Assembly (NCBI GenBank): GCA_041395865.1
Contig: JAWKZQ010000001.1
Coordinates: forward strand, 391,303-455,302
Reading direction: 5' to 3'
DNA from: IMCC2047 sp041395865
Lineage (GTDB): Bacteria; Pseudomonadota; Gammaproteobacteria; Pseudomonadales; IMCC2047
DNA length: 64,000 nucleotides
Below are positions 24,227-32,155 of the stretch, in pieces. Both the position numbers and the translations under genes were made by a program. Position 1 is the first letter of the stretch. The number at the start of each line of letters is the position of its first letter. The notes beneath the pieces are model-generated. The model was not told where the DNA came from. It did not search any database and saw only the letters and a program-made list of their open reading frames with translations.

Positions 24227-25284
24227 GGCTCCTCTTCACCCTGTTCGCGGAGGTGTGCAATGGATTCCGCGGGCTCGGTAAACATCACCAAGCTGCCGGC
24301 GGTGGCTAGCAGGAGGCCGACAAAGAAGTACCACTCGGGAAGTTCCAGTGTGAACATCAGGACAAAAAGAACGGCAAAAGCGGCGTGCAGGTTGCCGATG
24401 GCTTCACCCCGGCTGACGCCAATCAGGCCAAAACTCTTATAGAAAGCAGTATAGGAGTAAGCGTGGCAGGCAGAGCCAAGCACAATCCACAGCATCGCCG
24501 TGCCGTTGCTCAGTGTATCCATGATCAGAGACAGCAGTGGCGCATCGCTGAACAGGGCGAAAAGCGGCAGGATAATGATGCCCCAGAACAGTGTCTCAAA
24601 GGTAAAACGGCACTGGATGCCGGAGTCGGGGTCGCTGACGTCCATTGCCCTGGCGGCGACCGCGCCCTCCGCGCCCCAGCCAATGGCGGCCATAATCGCG
24701 CCCAGGTAGCCTAACCAGACATTGGGGTTGTCCAGGTCCAGTTCACCTAACAGCTCGGGGCCAAAAATAACACCGCCGCCGATGATAATGATCACCATGC
24801 CAAGTGCAGCCCGGGAGGTGATTTTTTCCTTGTACCAAAGACGGGCGATGATTGCGCCGACGACAGGGTAAAAAAGTGAGGTGATAGCGGCAAAGATCGG
24901 ACCGATGAAGCCCATTGCCATATAGGAGCCGAAAATTGCCATCGGGCCTCCGCATAAGGAGGCGAGGGCATACCATTTGGATATTTTGCGGAAACGTACG
25001 AAGGTCCTGGCGTAATCCTTGACCTTGCCCAGCATGGCATTCCAGATGAACAGGAAGAGCAGGACGCTCAGGGCGTGTATCCAAGTCATTACCGCCGTGG
25101 CGGCAAGTACGGTGGACTGGCTGTTGGTATCGATATCCGCATAGGGCTTTTCGAACCATAGGGCGGTTCCAGGTACGTACCAGGCTCCCCATAAAATGGC
25201 GACCCAGAGTGCCCAGAGAAACCCCCAGCGCTGGTTGCGAACGTAATGTTTGTGTAGTGCTGAATCGAGCGAAATGCCTGCCAT
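24217..25284 (-). CDS. DMT-family (EamA) transporter
   Basis: This 355-residue inner-membrane protein with about ten hydrophobic segments is arranged as two EamA-type halves, as in the drug/metabolite transporter superfamily. The first segment starts at WGFLWALWVAILWGAWY; the second half starts near ENPNVWLGYLGAIMAAIGWG-like sequence. A long loop separates TM1 and TM2 (LWFEKPYADIDTNSQ). ATG at 25284 gives the usual short cytoplasmic N-terminus; the open frame continues upstream to 25626, but that part is unlike a transporter and overlaps ubiK. The ribosome-binding site is weak. The substrate is unknown. It is the first of a three-gene unit with the small proteins downstream. Confidence 0.8.
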   Translation of the reverse strand: MAGISLDSALHKHYVRNQRWGFLWALWVAILWGAWYVPGTALWFEKPYADIDTNSQSTVLAATAVMTWIHALSVLLFLFIWNAMLGKVKDYARTFVRFRKISKWYALASLCGGPMAIFGSYMAMGFIGPIFAAITSLFYPVVGAIIARLWYKEKITSRAALGMVIIIIGGGVIFGPELLGELDLDNPNVWLGYLGAIMAAIGWGAEGAVAARAMDVSDPDSGIQCRFTFETLFWGIIILPLFALFSDAPLLSLIMDTLSNGTAMLWIVLGSACHAYSYTAFYKSFGLIGVSRGEAIGNLHAAFAVLFVLMFTLELPEWYFFVGLLLATAGSLVMFTEPAESIAHLREQGEEEPCL

Positions 25285-25340
25285 TTTCTGTATCTGTTTG
25301 ATTTTTAAAGTTTCTGAGAGTGAAGCGCAATAAGGTAAAG

Positions 25341-25366
25341 CGCAATACCTAAGTGGAGGTATTGCG
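25341..25366 (-). other. 10-base-pair hairpin between ubiK and the DMT transporter gene
   Basis: CGCAATACCT (25341-25350) and AGGTATTGCG (25357-25366) are perfectly complementary around a 6-base loop. No T-run follows on the minus strand. The left arm is also part of a short direct repeat, AAGCGCAATA (first copy from 25324). It could be an RNA-stability hairpin, an imperfect terminator or a protein-binding palindrome. Confidence 0.55.
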
Positions 25367-25408
25367 GCGAGTAGGCTTTGGTTCAGCGGTATAACTGGAG
25401 CCGTTTTA

Positions 25409-25666
25409 TTATTTTTGGGGGGGGTGAAGAGACGTTTCCAGTTCGTTGAGCCGGGTTTCCAGTTCATCCAGTTTTTCGCGAGTCCGTTGCAGGACGGCTG
25501 TTTGAGCTGAAAACTCGTCTCGGGTGACCAGGTCCAGCCTGGCAAATGCACCCTGCAGGATGGCGTGGATGTTTTTCTCGATTTCCTGTTGTGTCTGTTT
25601 TGCCTGCTCGGGGATAAGGCCGGCAATTTGCTGCCCTATTCTGTTGATGATTTCCGGGTTGATCAT
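25409..25666 (-). CDS. ubiK: Ubiquinone biosynthesis accessory factor UbiK (BMFP domain)
   Basis: This 85-residue protein of the YqiC/BMFP type has an N-terminal amphipathic helix (about 1-40) followed by a coiled coil ending LDELETRLNELE. UbiK assists the soluble Ubi complex in aerobic ubiquinone synthesis and binds lipid. ATG at 25666 (MINPEIINRIG) matches the family's start; the open frame runs further up to 25738 but that segment lacks similarity. AAAAGG lies upstream. It is divergent from glnK, with about 145 bases between starts. The 124-base gap to the next gene in its direction holds a strong hairpin. Confidence 0.88.
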   Translation of the reverse strand: MINPEIINRIGQQIAGLIPEQAKQTQQEIEKNIHAILQGAFARLDLVTRDEFSAQTAVLQRTREKLDELETRLNELETSLHPPQK

Positions 25667-25765
25667 GATGTTGCCTTTTCGCCTGTGTTGAAGCGCCAAG
25701 TTTACCAGAACTCTTGTCAACAGCCCTAGCTCGAGCAACAGATCATGCTACAATCGCAGCCAGTC

Positions 25766-25781
25766 TGGAACATTTGCGGCA
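25766..25781 (+). promoter_or_regulatory. Possible sigma-54 (-24/-12) promoter of glnK
   Basis: TGGAAC at 25766-25771 and GGCA at 25778-25781 place GG and GC 10 bases apart, as in -24/-12 promoters, with 8 of the 12 fixed consensus bases matching. A transcription start about 12 bases later would leave a short leader before the ATG at 25812. An extended -10-like TGCTACAAT lies at 25746-25754 and is an alternative sigma-70 element. Confidence 0.4.
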
Positions 25782-25811
25782 GTCAATGCCGTGCCCTGAA
25801 GGGAGAAAAGA

Positions 25812-26150
25812 ATGAAACTGGTTAATGCCATTATTAAGCCTTTTAAGCTGGATGACGTACGTGAAGGGCTGTCTGAAATCGGAGTTACGGGTATCACGGT
25901 CACGGAGGTGAAGGGGTTTGGACGCCAAAAGGGGCATACGGAACTTTATCGTGGCGCCGAGTATGTGGTGGACTTCCTGCCCAAGGTAAAATTGGAAATT
26001 GCGGTGGCTGATGATATGGTCGACACGGTTATTGATGCCATTACCAAAGCGGCGAATACCGGTAAAATCGGGGACGGTAAAATTTTTGTGCTGCCGCTGG
26101 AGCAGGCTATTCGTATTCGTACCGGCGAATCAGGGGAAGGCGCAATCTAG
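25812..26150 (+). CDS. glnK: PII nitrogen regulatory protein GlnK
   Basis: This 112-residue PII signal protein senses 2-oxoglutarate and ATP/ADP and is uridylylated when nitrogen is scarce. The T-loop with the modified tyrosine is present (GFGRQKGHTELYRGAEY, Tyr51), as are KPFKLDDVREGL and the C-terminal GKIGDGKIFV motif. It looks closer to Pseudomonas GlnK than to GlnB (MKLVNAIIKPF start). GGGAG precedes the ATG. The usual downstream partner amtB is absent: a terminator follows at once. PII would be expected to influence glutamine-synthetase-related nitrogen control in general. Confidence 0.95.
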   Translation: MKLVNAIIKPFKLDDVREGLSEIGVTGITVTEVKGFGRQKGHTELYRGAEYVVDFLPKVKLEIAVADDMVDTVIDAITKAANTGKIGDGKIFVLPLEQAIRIRTGESGEGAI

Positions 26151-26170
26151 TTTCCTGTCCCGAACGCATA

Positions 26171-26197
26171 AAAAAGCGGGCTTAGGCCCGCTTTTTT
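26171..26197. terminator. Bidirectional terminator between glnK and the DUF523/DUF1722 gene
   Basis: AAAAAGCGGGC (26171-26181) pairs with GCCCGCTTTTT (26186-26196) over TTAG. T-runs flank both sides, so it should end glnK on the plus strand and the convergent gene on the minus strand, whose TAA stop (26196-26198) overlaps the T-run. Confidence 0.9.
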
Positions 26198-26999
26198 ATG
26201 CCTGTGCGATAGTCGTGAAGGTTATTTCGAAAGCGGCAAGGGGCTGGATTAGCAGCGCGTTAACCAGTGTGGATAGATACGGCTGAAAGGACTGTGGCTG
26301 GGCAGCGAGCGCCTCAAGCTCGGCCTGTGTTTGCTGTGGCAGTCCTCGGTGTAAAAGCCAGTGATGTTCATGTAAGCGGAGGGTATTCCTGTTACCACTG
26401 AGGAAATCTGACGTTAAGTAATTCAGGAAAATAAACCGCGATACAGCTGCGTCCGACTCAAGGGCGCTTTCGTCAACCACCGGAAGCCAGGATAAGTGCC
26501 GTTTTAAACGCTGTGCGACAATGCCGTTGGCAAGGCTGACTTCTTTGCCCTGGCGGTAAAGTGGTGTGCTGCCGACACCGCAGCTTGGCGAGCGGCTTTT
26601 AAAAAGGTAGCCGCACAGATGCTGCTCTGTGGTTTCTGTGTGTTGCCGGGTAATGATTTCGTCGGCAAAGGCTTTCAGCGGGGTAGTGACGTTGCGCTGG
26701 GGGTCGTCAACACCGACGGCCTGGATGCTGCCTGAGTTGTTGCAGAGGTGGATGGGCGGGCGCGGCGTGCCCATGCCAATGGCAACCTCCGGGCAAAATT
26801 TTTCAAGGCGCAGGAGCTTTTCCAGGGCATCCACCAGTTGCGGCTGCCATTTCGAGCGGCCGTCGTAGCGTACCGGGTCGCCGCACAAACAGGCGCTGAT
26901 CCCCGTCAGGGGCTTGGCTTGCGTATCGCTTCGATTAAGAAAAGGGTATGCTTGCCACAGATATTCCAAGGAGCCTCCGGCGCAGTTCTGGAGCATCAT
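26196..26999 (-). CDS. DUF523-DUF1722 protein
   Basis: This protein of up to 267 residues has an N-terminal DUF523 part with ISACLCGDPVRYDG, CNN and SPSCG cysteine motifs, and a shorter C-terminal YbgA-like DUF1722 part (FIFLNYLTSDFLSGN onward). Function is unknown in the family; the conserved cysteines suggest metal or redox chemistry. The start is doubtful: the only ATGs (26999/26996) lie about 30 residues before the conserved core, have no good ribosome-binding site, and start just inside the leader of the divergent cysZ gene. The family core normally begins within 10 residues of the start, so the true start may be a non-ATG codon further in. Confidence 0.75.
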   Translation of the reverse strand: MMLQNCAGGSLEYLWQAYPFLNRSDTQAKPLTGISACLCGDPVRYDGRSKWQPQLVDALEKLLRLEKFCPEVAIGMGTPRPPIHLCNNSGSIQAVGVDDPQRNVTTPLKAFADEIITRQHTETTEQHLCGYLFKSRSPSCGVGSTPLYRQGKEVSLANGIVAQRLKRHLSWLPVVDESALESDAAVSRFIFLNYLTSDFLSGNRNTLRLHEHHWLLHRGLPQQTQAELEALAAQPQSFQPYLSTLVNALLIQPLAAFEITFTTIAQA

Positions 27000-27019
27000 A
27001 TCATAGCGAGAGGGACTCT

Positions 27020-27760
27020 ATGCGAGGAGATTTTTTTGCTGGGCTAAAGCAGCTTTTGGTCGGATTTAAACTGCTTGGCAAGCCAGGGATCAGAGGGTTT
27101 GTATTAATTCCGCTGGCGATTAATACACTGCTTTTCGGCTTGTCGATTTACCTGCTGTCCCACTACTTCGGTGGCTGGATGGAGCAGTTGCTGGGCTGGT
27201 TGCCGAGCTGGCTTGGCTTTATCGAGTGGTTGCTATGGCTGATATTTGCCCTGTTTGTACTGGTTGTGATGGCCTTTACTTTCACCCTGCTGGCAAACTT
27301 GATCGCGTCACCATTCAACGGCTTTCTTGCCGAGGCGGTCGAGCGTCATCTCTCGGGTGAGGCACCGCCGGAAACGGGGCGCAGTTTAAGCGCCGAGTTT
27401 GGGCACAGTATCCTGCGGGAACTGGCCAAGTTGCGCTATTACCTGCCGCGGCTGATTGGCCTGGTTATCCTGGGTTTTATACCGGTTTTGAATAGTTTGA
27501 GCCCTGTTCTATGGGCACTGTTCAGCGTGTGGATGATGGCCATCCAGTACCTGGATTACCCGATGGACAACAATGATGTGCGTTTCGGGGTCATGTGTCG
27601 CCGTCTCTGGCAGCAAAAACTGACCACCGCCGGTTTCGGTTCCAGCGTGCTGCTGGCAACGATGATCCCGGTTGTGAACTGGGTTGTGATGCCGGCGGCC
27701 GTGGCGGGTTCCACGGCACTTTGGCTGAGCCATTACAAGCGCCGTGCAGAAGACGGTTAA
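27020..27760 (+). CDS. cysZ: Sulfate transporter CysZ (EI24 family)
   Basis: This 246-residue inner-membrane protein is close to the E. coli CysZ length and imports sulfate for cysteine synthesis. Hydrophobic segments lie at about 25-50, 68-100, 145-185 and 205-240, and the family sequence SPFNGFLAEAVE is present. ATG at 27020 has GAGAGGGA upstream and begins MRGDFFAGLKQL, as in the family; the in-frame extension to 26948 is not conserved-looking and overlaps the divergent gene. Its stop overlaps the convergent thiF stop by 4 bases. No other cys genes are adjacent. Confidence 0.88.
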   Translation: MRGDFFAGLKQLLVGFKLLGKPGIRGFVLIPLAINTLLFGLSIYLLSHYFGGWMEQLLGWLPSWLGFIEWLLWLIFALFVLVVMAFTFTLLANLIASPFNGFLAEAVERHLSGEAPPETGRSLSAEFGHSILRELAKLRYYLPRLIGLVILGFIPVLNSLSPVLWALFSVWMMAIQYLDYPMDNNDVRFGVMCRRLWQQKLTTAGFGSSVLLATMIPVVNWVVMPAAVAGSTALWLSHYKRRAEDG

Positions 27761-28542
27761 TGGTCTGCGGATAACGAGCGGTTACAGATGGGGCACTGTG
27801 GGTCCCGTACCAGCTTGAATTGCTGGAAACCCAGGTTGAGTGCATCAAAACGGATGAGGGTATGAGCCTGGCCGTCCAGTCCGGCCAGGTGTTTGAGTGC
27901 TGTGAGGGCTTGCAGGCTGCCCATCATGCCGAGCACCGGCCCCAATACGCCATTGGTGGCGCAGTTGGCGTCGGGTCGCTGCCCCGTATCGGGCACCATG
28001 CACTGATAACAGGGCGCATCTTCCAGGCCGGGATTAAAGAAGGTGAAATGTCCCTCCAGGCCAATAGCGGCTGCCGTGATTAGCGGGGTTTTTTGTGAGA
28101 CGCAGGCGGCATTGACGGCGTAGCGGGTATCCAGGTTGTCGGTGCAATCCAGTACCAGGTCAGCATCGTCAATCAGTTGGCCAAGATTCTCGGCCGTTAA
28201 CTTTTGCGAGAGCGATTTGATATCCACGTGGGGGTTAAGCGCCGTGAGATTGTTCGCTGCCGCAAGGGTTTTAGTTTCGCCAACCTGGTTTGTCCGGTAA
28301 AGAATCTGGCGTTGCAGGTTGGTCAGGTCCAGCTGATCATGGTCGGCCAGGGTGAGTTTTCCGATCCCTGCGGCGGCAAGGTAAAGCGCTGCCGGGCAGC
28401 CCAGCCCGCCAACACCGATGACGAGGATATGCGCTTCCTTAAAACGGGTTTGCGCCTCAAAACCGAAGGGTTCTAATAGCAGTTGACGGCTGTAGCGGAG
28501 CAGCTCCTCATCGCTAAGTATGGCTGATTCATGGCTGGGCAT
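27757..28542 (-). CDS. thiF: ThiF/MoeB-type adenylyltransferase (ThiS activation)
   Basis: This 261-residue E1-like enzyme should adenylate the C-terminal glycine of ThiS so that sulfur can be added. The ATP-binding VIGVGGLGCPAALY, the adenylation-site LTNLQRQILY, and the zinc-binding pairs CYQC and CPIC are all present. MoeB is very similar; the position as last gene of the thiamine operon favours ThiF, and the same protein may serve both pathways. It overlaps the end of thiDE by 14 bases and converges on cysZ. Confidence 0.88.
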   Translation of the reverse strand: MPSHESAILSDEELLRYSRQLLLEPFGFEAQTRFKEAHILVIGVGGLGCPAALYLAAAGIGKLTLADHDQLDLTNLQRQILYRTNQVGETKTLAAANNLTALNPHVDIKSLSQKLTAENLGQLIDDADLVLDCTDNLDTRYAVNAACVSQKTPLITAAAIGLEGHFTFFNPGLEDAPCYQCMVPDTGQRPDANCATNGVLGPVLGMMGSLQALTALKHLAGLDGQAHTLIRFDALNLGFQQFKLVRDPQCPICNRSLSADH

Positions 28543-30013
28543 AGGGTTCGCCTGTAATGTTCATCAATTCCTCTACGGCCTGCCGGTAATTATCGGCTTT
28601 GGTAATGGCTGAGACCAGGGCTATCGAGCCGGGTTGGCAGGCCCAGACCTGCGGGGCGCGTTCGATAGAGATGCCGCCAATGGCCACGAGGGGGTAATGG
28701 GGTTTCATCAGCCTGATGTAGTCGCGCAGCCTTTTCAGGCCCTGGGGTTTGCTGGGCATGTCCTTGGTGGTGGTCGCGTAGATAGCGCCCATCGCGATAT
28801 AGCTGGGGCGATACTGATGGGCGCGCAGCATTTCGTAATAACCATGGGTGCTGATGCCCAGGCGCAGACCGGCGCGACGGATCGCGTCCAGGTCTGCAAC
28901 CTCGAGGTCCTCTTGCCCCAAGTGTACACCGTAGGCCTGGTGCTTGATTGCCAGTTGCCAGTGGTCATTGATGAAAAGGCGTGCCTGGTAATCCCTGCCC
29001 AACGCAATGGCGGCGCAGACTTGCCGCTCAAGATCCTCTGAGTCCGCTTCTTTGATGCGCAATTGCAGGGTTCTTATACCGCATTTCAGGAGTTTTTCAA
29101 TCCACTCGATCGAGTCAACGACCGGGTAGAGCCCCAGTGCGCCGGTTTCGCAGGCGGTAAAGGGTTGGTCGGCTATTTGCCGGCTAATGCTCGGGAAGTC
29201 TTCAAGCTGGTCCGGCCAGCCGCTATGCGCAATGGGACCGGGACCCTGACCGACGGCCGTTGCCTGGCGAATACCGCGATTGATGTAGGCCTTGCTCAAC
29301 ACCAGCGCATCTTCAACGGGGTAGTCCTGTGCGATGAGTGTTGCAATTGCCGAGGCAAACGTACAACCGCTGCCATGGTGGTGACGGGTTTTTTGCATCG
29401 GGCTGGTGAGAGACAGGCAGCGGCGCTTGTCCAGGTAAACGTCGACGGCCTGTTCCCTATGAAAGTGCCCGCCAGTAATGAGGACGGCGCGACAGCCTGT
29501 TTCCAGTAACCTGTTGGCCGCTGTTTCAAGGCATGCTTCATTGTCGAGGTTAAGGCCCGACAGGATTTCTGCTTCGGCTTTATTGGGGGTTAGCAGATCC
29601 ACCTGGGGTAGCAACTTTTCACGAATGACCCGGCATAAATCATCCTGCGCCAACGCGCCGCCGGTTGAGGCCTTCATCACCGGGTCGTAAACCACAAAGG
29701 GGGGCGCAGGCCAGGTTTCCCGGTAGTACTTAAGCCGTTCGGCAAGTTGCTCGACCTGGGCTTGGTTGGCGAGCATACCGATTTTAATGGCTTGGGCTGG
29801 CATATCGCTCTCAAGCGCTGCCAGTTGCGGCTGGATATCAACGGTTTCAACGGCCTGAACGGAAAGGGAGTTCTGGCTGGTGACGGCTGTAACGATCGTA
29901 CAGGCATGCCCGCCGAGGCCGGTGATGGTTTGCAAATCTGCCTGCAGCCCGGCACCACCGCCGCTGTCGGAGCCGGCAATACTCCAAATGATGGGCTTTA
30001 TCACGTCTGCCAC
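28529..30013 (-). CDS. thiDE: Fused ThiD-ThiE: HMP-phosphate kinase / thiamine-phosphate synthase
   Basis: This 494-residue fusion has two parts. Residues 1-260 are ThiD (SIAGSDSGGGAGLQADLQT, and GSGCTFASAIA near the phosphate site), which phosphorylates HMP and HMP-P. Residues about 290-490 are ThiE (LYPVVDS, QLRIKEAD, FINDHW, GVHLGQEDL, ISTHGYYEM, AIGGIS), which joins HMP-PP and the thiazole phosphate to thiamine phosphate. In many bacteria these are separate genes. The fusion would keep HMP-PP, a reactive intermediate, within one protein. It follows thiG by 3 bases. Confidence 0.94.
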   Translation of the reverse strand: MADVIKPIIWSIAGSDSGGGAGLQADLQTITGLGGHACTIVTAVTSQNSLSVQAVETVDIQPQLAALESDMPAQAIKIGMLANQAQVEQLAERLKYYRETWPAPPFVVYDPVMKASTGGALAQDDLCRVIREKLLPQVDLLTPNKAEAEILSGLNLDNEACLETAANRLLETGCRAVLITGGHFHREQAVDVYLDKRRCLSLTSPMQKTRHHHGSGCTFASAIATLIAQDYPVEDALVLSKAYINRGIRQATAVGQGPGPIAHSGWPDQLEDFPSISRQIADQPFTACETGALGLYPVVDSIEWIEKLLKCGIRTLQLRIKEADSEDLERQVCAAIALGRDYQARLFINDHWQLAIKHQAYGVHLGQEDLEVADLDAIRRAGLRLGISTHGYYEMLRAHQYRPSYIAMGAIYATTTKDMPSKPQGLKRLRDYIRLMKPHYPLVAIGGISIERAPQVWACQPGSIALVSAITKADNYRQAVEELMNITGEPYAQP

Positions 30014-30016
30014 CGG

Positions 30017-30820
30017 CTATTTTTCCTGGTGCCAGAAGGGCGTGCCCAACGTCGGGGTGGAGGGGGCGGCGGTATTCTTTTCCGGCATCGGGCTGGCCAG
30101 GTAAGCTTGCCGTCCGGCGATAATTGCCCCGGCGAAGGCCTGCGCCATGTTGACAGGGTCTCCCGACTGGGCGACGGCGGAGTTCAGTAAGATACCGTCA
30201 AAGCCCAGTTCCATGGCTTGGCAGGCGTGGGAGGGCAGCCCGAGACCGGCATCGATAATCAGTGGCGTGTTGGGCAGGCGTTCGCGCAGGGTCGTCAGCG
30301 CATAGGGGTTGATCAGGCCTTTGCCGGTGCCAATGGGCGCTCCCCAGGGCATGAGGACCTCGCAACCGGCATCCAGCAGGCGGCGGCAGATGACCAGGTC
30401 ATCGGTACAGTAGGGGAAGACCTTAAAGCCTTCCTTCACGAGGATTTCGCTGGCCTGGATCAGGGCGACTGGGTCCGGCTGCAAGTTGTAATCGTCGCCG
30501 ATCAGTTCCAGTTTGATCCAATCGGTATTGAAAATCTCCCGGCACATCTGCGCCATGGTGACGGCTTCGTTAACCGAATGGCAACCGGCCGTATTGGGCA
30601 GCAAGTGGCAGCCAAGCGCTTTCAGCAGGTCCCAGAAGTCGTTACCCCCCTGCTGCCGGGGGTTCTGGCGGCGCAGGGAAACGGTCACGATACCGGCGCC
30701 GCTGGCACGGATGGCTTCACACATCATGGCCGGTGACGGGTAGAGTGCGCTACCGATCATCATGCGGCTGCTAAGCGGCTGACCAAATAATGACCAGTTG
30801 TCGGTGATTCCTTCAGCCAT
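30017..30820 (-). CDS. thiG: Thiazole synthase ThiG
   Basis: This 267-residue barrel protein makes the thiazole phosphate ring from 1-deoxyxylulose-5-phosphate, ThiS-thiocarboxylate and dehydroglycine. Family motifs include RMMIGSALYPSP, KLELIGDD, PWGAPIGTGKG, and DAGLGLPSHA for the phosphate loop. It is preceded by thiS (2-base gap) and followed by thiDE. Dehydroglycine is expected to come from ThiO of this operon, the aerobic route, since no thiH is present. Confidence 0.95.
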   Translation of the reverse strand: MAEGITDNWSLFGQPLSSRMMIGSALYPSPAMMCEAIRASGAGIVTVSLRRQNPRQQGGNDFWDLLKALGCHLLPNTAGCHSVNEAVTMAQMCREIFNTDWIKLELIGDDYNLQPDPVALIQASEILVKEGFKVFPYCTDDLVICRRLLDAGCEVLMPWGAPIGTGKGLINPYALTTLRERLPNTPLIIDAGLGLPSHACQAMELGFDGILLNSAVAQSGDPVNMAQAFAGAIIAGRQAYLASPMPEKNTAAPSTPTLGTPFWHQEK

Positions 30821-30822
30821 TG

Positions 30823-31026
30823 CTAGCCACCCTGAATCGGTTGTAATACTTCGATGCGATCGCCCGCCTGCACCTGCTGCTCAAGGTAGGATGAGCGCGG
30901 TATGAAGGTTTCGTTAAGGGCCACGACATAGGGCTCCCTGGCGCCAAACTGCTCAAGCAGGCTCAGTAAGGATTGATCGTTTTGTAACGGTATGGGCTGG
31001 CCGTTGATCAGTATTTTTTCGCTCAT
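30823..31026 (-). CDS. thiS: Sulfur carrier protein ThiS
   Basis: This 67-residue ubiquitin-like carrier ends in QPIQGG; the final Gly-Gly is the site of adenylation and thiocarboxylate formation. The start MSEKILINGQPIP is typical. It overlaps the end of thiO by 4 bases (ATGA type) and precedes thiG by 2 bases, so the three are translationally linked. Confidence 0.95.
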   Translation of the reverse strand: MSEKILINGQPIPLQNDQSLLSLLEQFGAREPYVVALNETFIPRSSYLEQQVQAGDRIEVLQPIQGG

Positions 31027-32144
31027 GCGGCCTCCCGGTAAAGCTCAGGGTAGCGGCTGGCCAGTTTTCGTTCAGTCACACTGGCGGCACTGTGCAGCGT
31101 ATCTATCACCTCTTGCAGTAATGCGGGGGTGATCAGGTAACCGTGACGGTAGAGGCCATTGACCTGCAGCAGTTGACGGCCAATGCCAATCACGGGATCG
31201 TTGTCCGGTAATGCAGGGCGGCAACTGGTCTGGGTTTCGAGGATGCGCGCTTCGGCAAAGCCCGGGTGTAATGAATAGGCGGCGCTCAGGAGTTCGAGTG
31301 TCGAGCGTACGCTGATGTTACTGTCATCGTGACTCTCAATTTCGGTGGCGCCGATCACATACTCCTGATTGGGTTTGGGTACGATATAAATCGGGTAGCG
31401 TGGATGCATCAGGCGGATGGGGCGGCTGAAGTTCACCTCCGGGGCGTGAAGCCGGATCACTTCGCCGCGCACGCCGCGTAGCTGTGCCAGGTTCCCTGGC
31501 GCCGCGCCGTGCGCACCAAGACCGCGGCAGTCGATTACCCAGTCAAAGTCCTGTGATTGATTGCCGAAAAATACCCGGTTGTTTTCAATGCGATCTACCT
31601 CGGTGTTCATTCGGCATTGAATTTGGCTTTCCTCTATGGCTCGGGCTGAGGCTTGGTACAGGGCGCGATTATCCAGTTGGCCCTCCGCCTGCAGGAGCAC
31701 GCCCAGTTGGAAAAGTTCGGGCAGCTCAGGCTCGAGCGTGTGCAGCTGTTGTGCGTCGCAACGGGTAAGTTTTTCGGATAATCCTGTCCCTTCCAGGTTT
31801 CGCTGCAGGTGGTTCATGAAATTCAGGTAATCGCCGCGATCCTGTGGGTGGGAAACCACCAGGCTGCCCGCCTGTTGAAAAAAAACCGGTTCGGGAAGCC
31901 GATTAAGTAGTGGTGCCCACAATGGCATGGAGTCGCAACCCAACCGTGTAATCAGTCGGCTGGCCGAAAAGGCTTCGGCCATCGGGGCCAGCATGGCAGC
32001 GGCCGTGTAACCGGCGCTTCGAGGCGCTAGCAGGTTGTCCCGCTCAAAGAGGGTGACCTGGGTTTTAGCGGACTTTTCGGAACCCGACAGGTTGAGCGCC
32101 AACAGGCGCCCGAATAGGCCTGCACCGACGATTGCGACATGCAT
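31023..32144 (-). CDS. thiO: Glycine oxidase ThiO
   Basis: This 373-residue FAD-dependent amine oxidase converts glycine to the imine used by ThiG. The N-terminal FAD fold VAIVGAGLFGRLLALNL is followed by a DAO-type body with DWVIDCRGLGA and a C-terminal HGYLITPALL near the flavin. It lies 11 bases after thiC. Glycine oxidase instead of ThiH means the thiazole branch needs oxygen. Confidence 0.92.
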   Translation of the reverse strand: MHVAIVGAGLFGRLLALNLSGSEKSAKTQVTLFERDNLLAPRSAGYTAAAMLAPMAEAFSASRLITRLGCDSMPLWAPLLNRLPEPVFFQQAGSLVVSHPQDRGDYLNFMNHLQRNLEGTGLSEKLTRCDAQQLHTLEPELPELFQLGVLLQAEGQLDNRALYQASARAIEESQIQCRMNTEVDRIENNRVFFGNQSQDFDWVIDCRGLGAHGAAPGNLAQLRGVRGEVIRLHAPEVNFSRPIRLMHPRYPIYIVPKPNQEYVIGATEIESHDDSNISVRSTLELLSAAYSLHPGFAEARILETQTSCRPALPDNDPVIGIGRQLLQVNGLYRHGYLITPALLQEVIDTLHSAASVTERKLASRYPELYREAA

Positions 32145-32155
32145 GAAAAAGGCTC

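Noticed and set aside
25285..25626. N-terminal extension of the DMT transporter
   Set aside because: The frame is open but is hydrophilic, overlaps ubiK and runs through the intergenic hairpin. The membrane protein begins naturally at the ATG at 25284.
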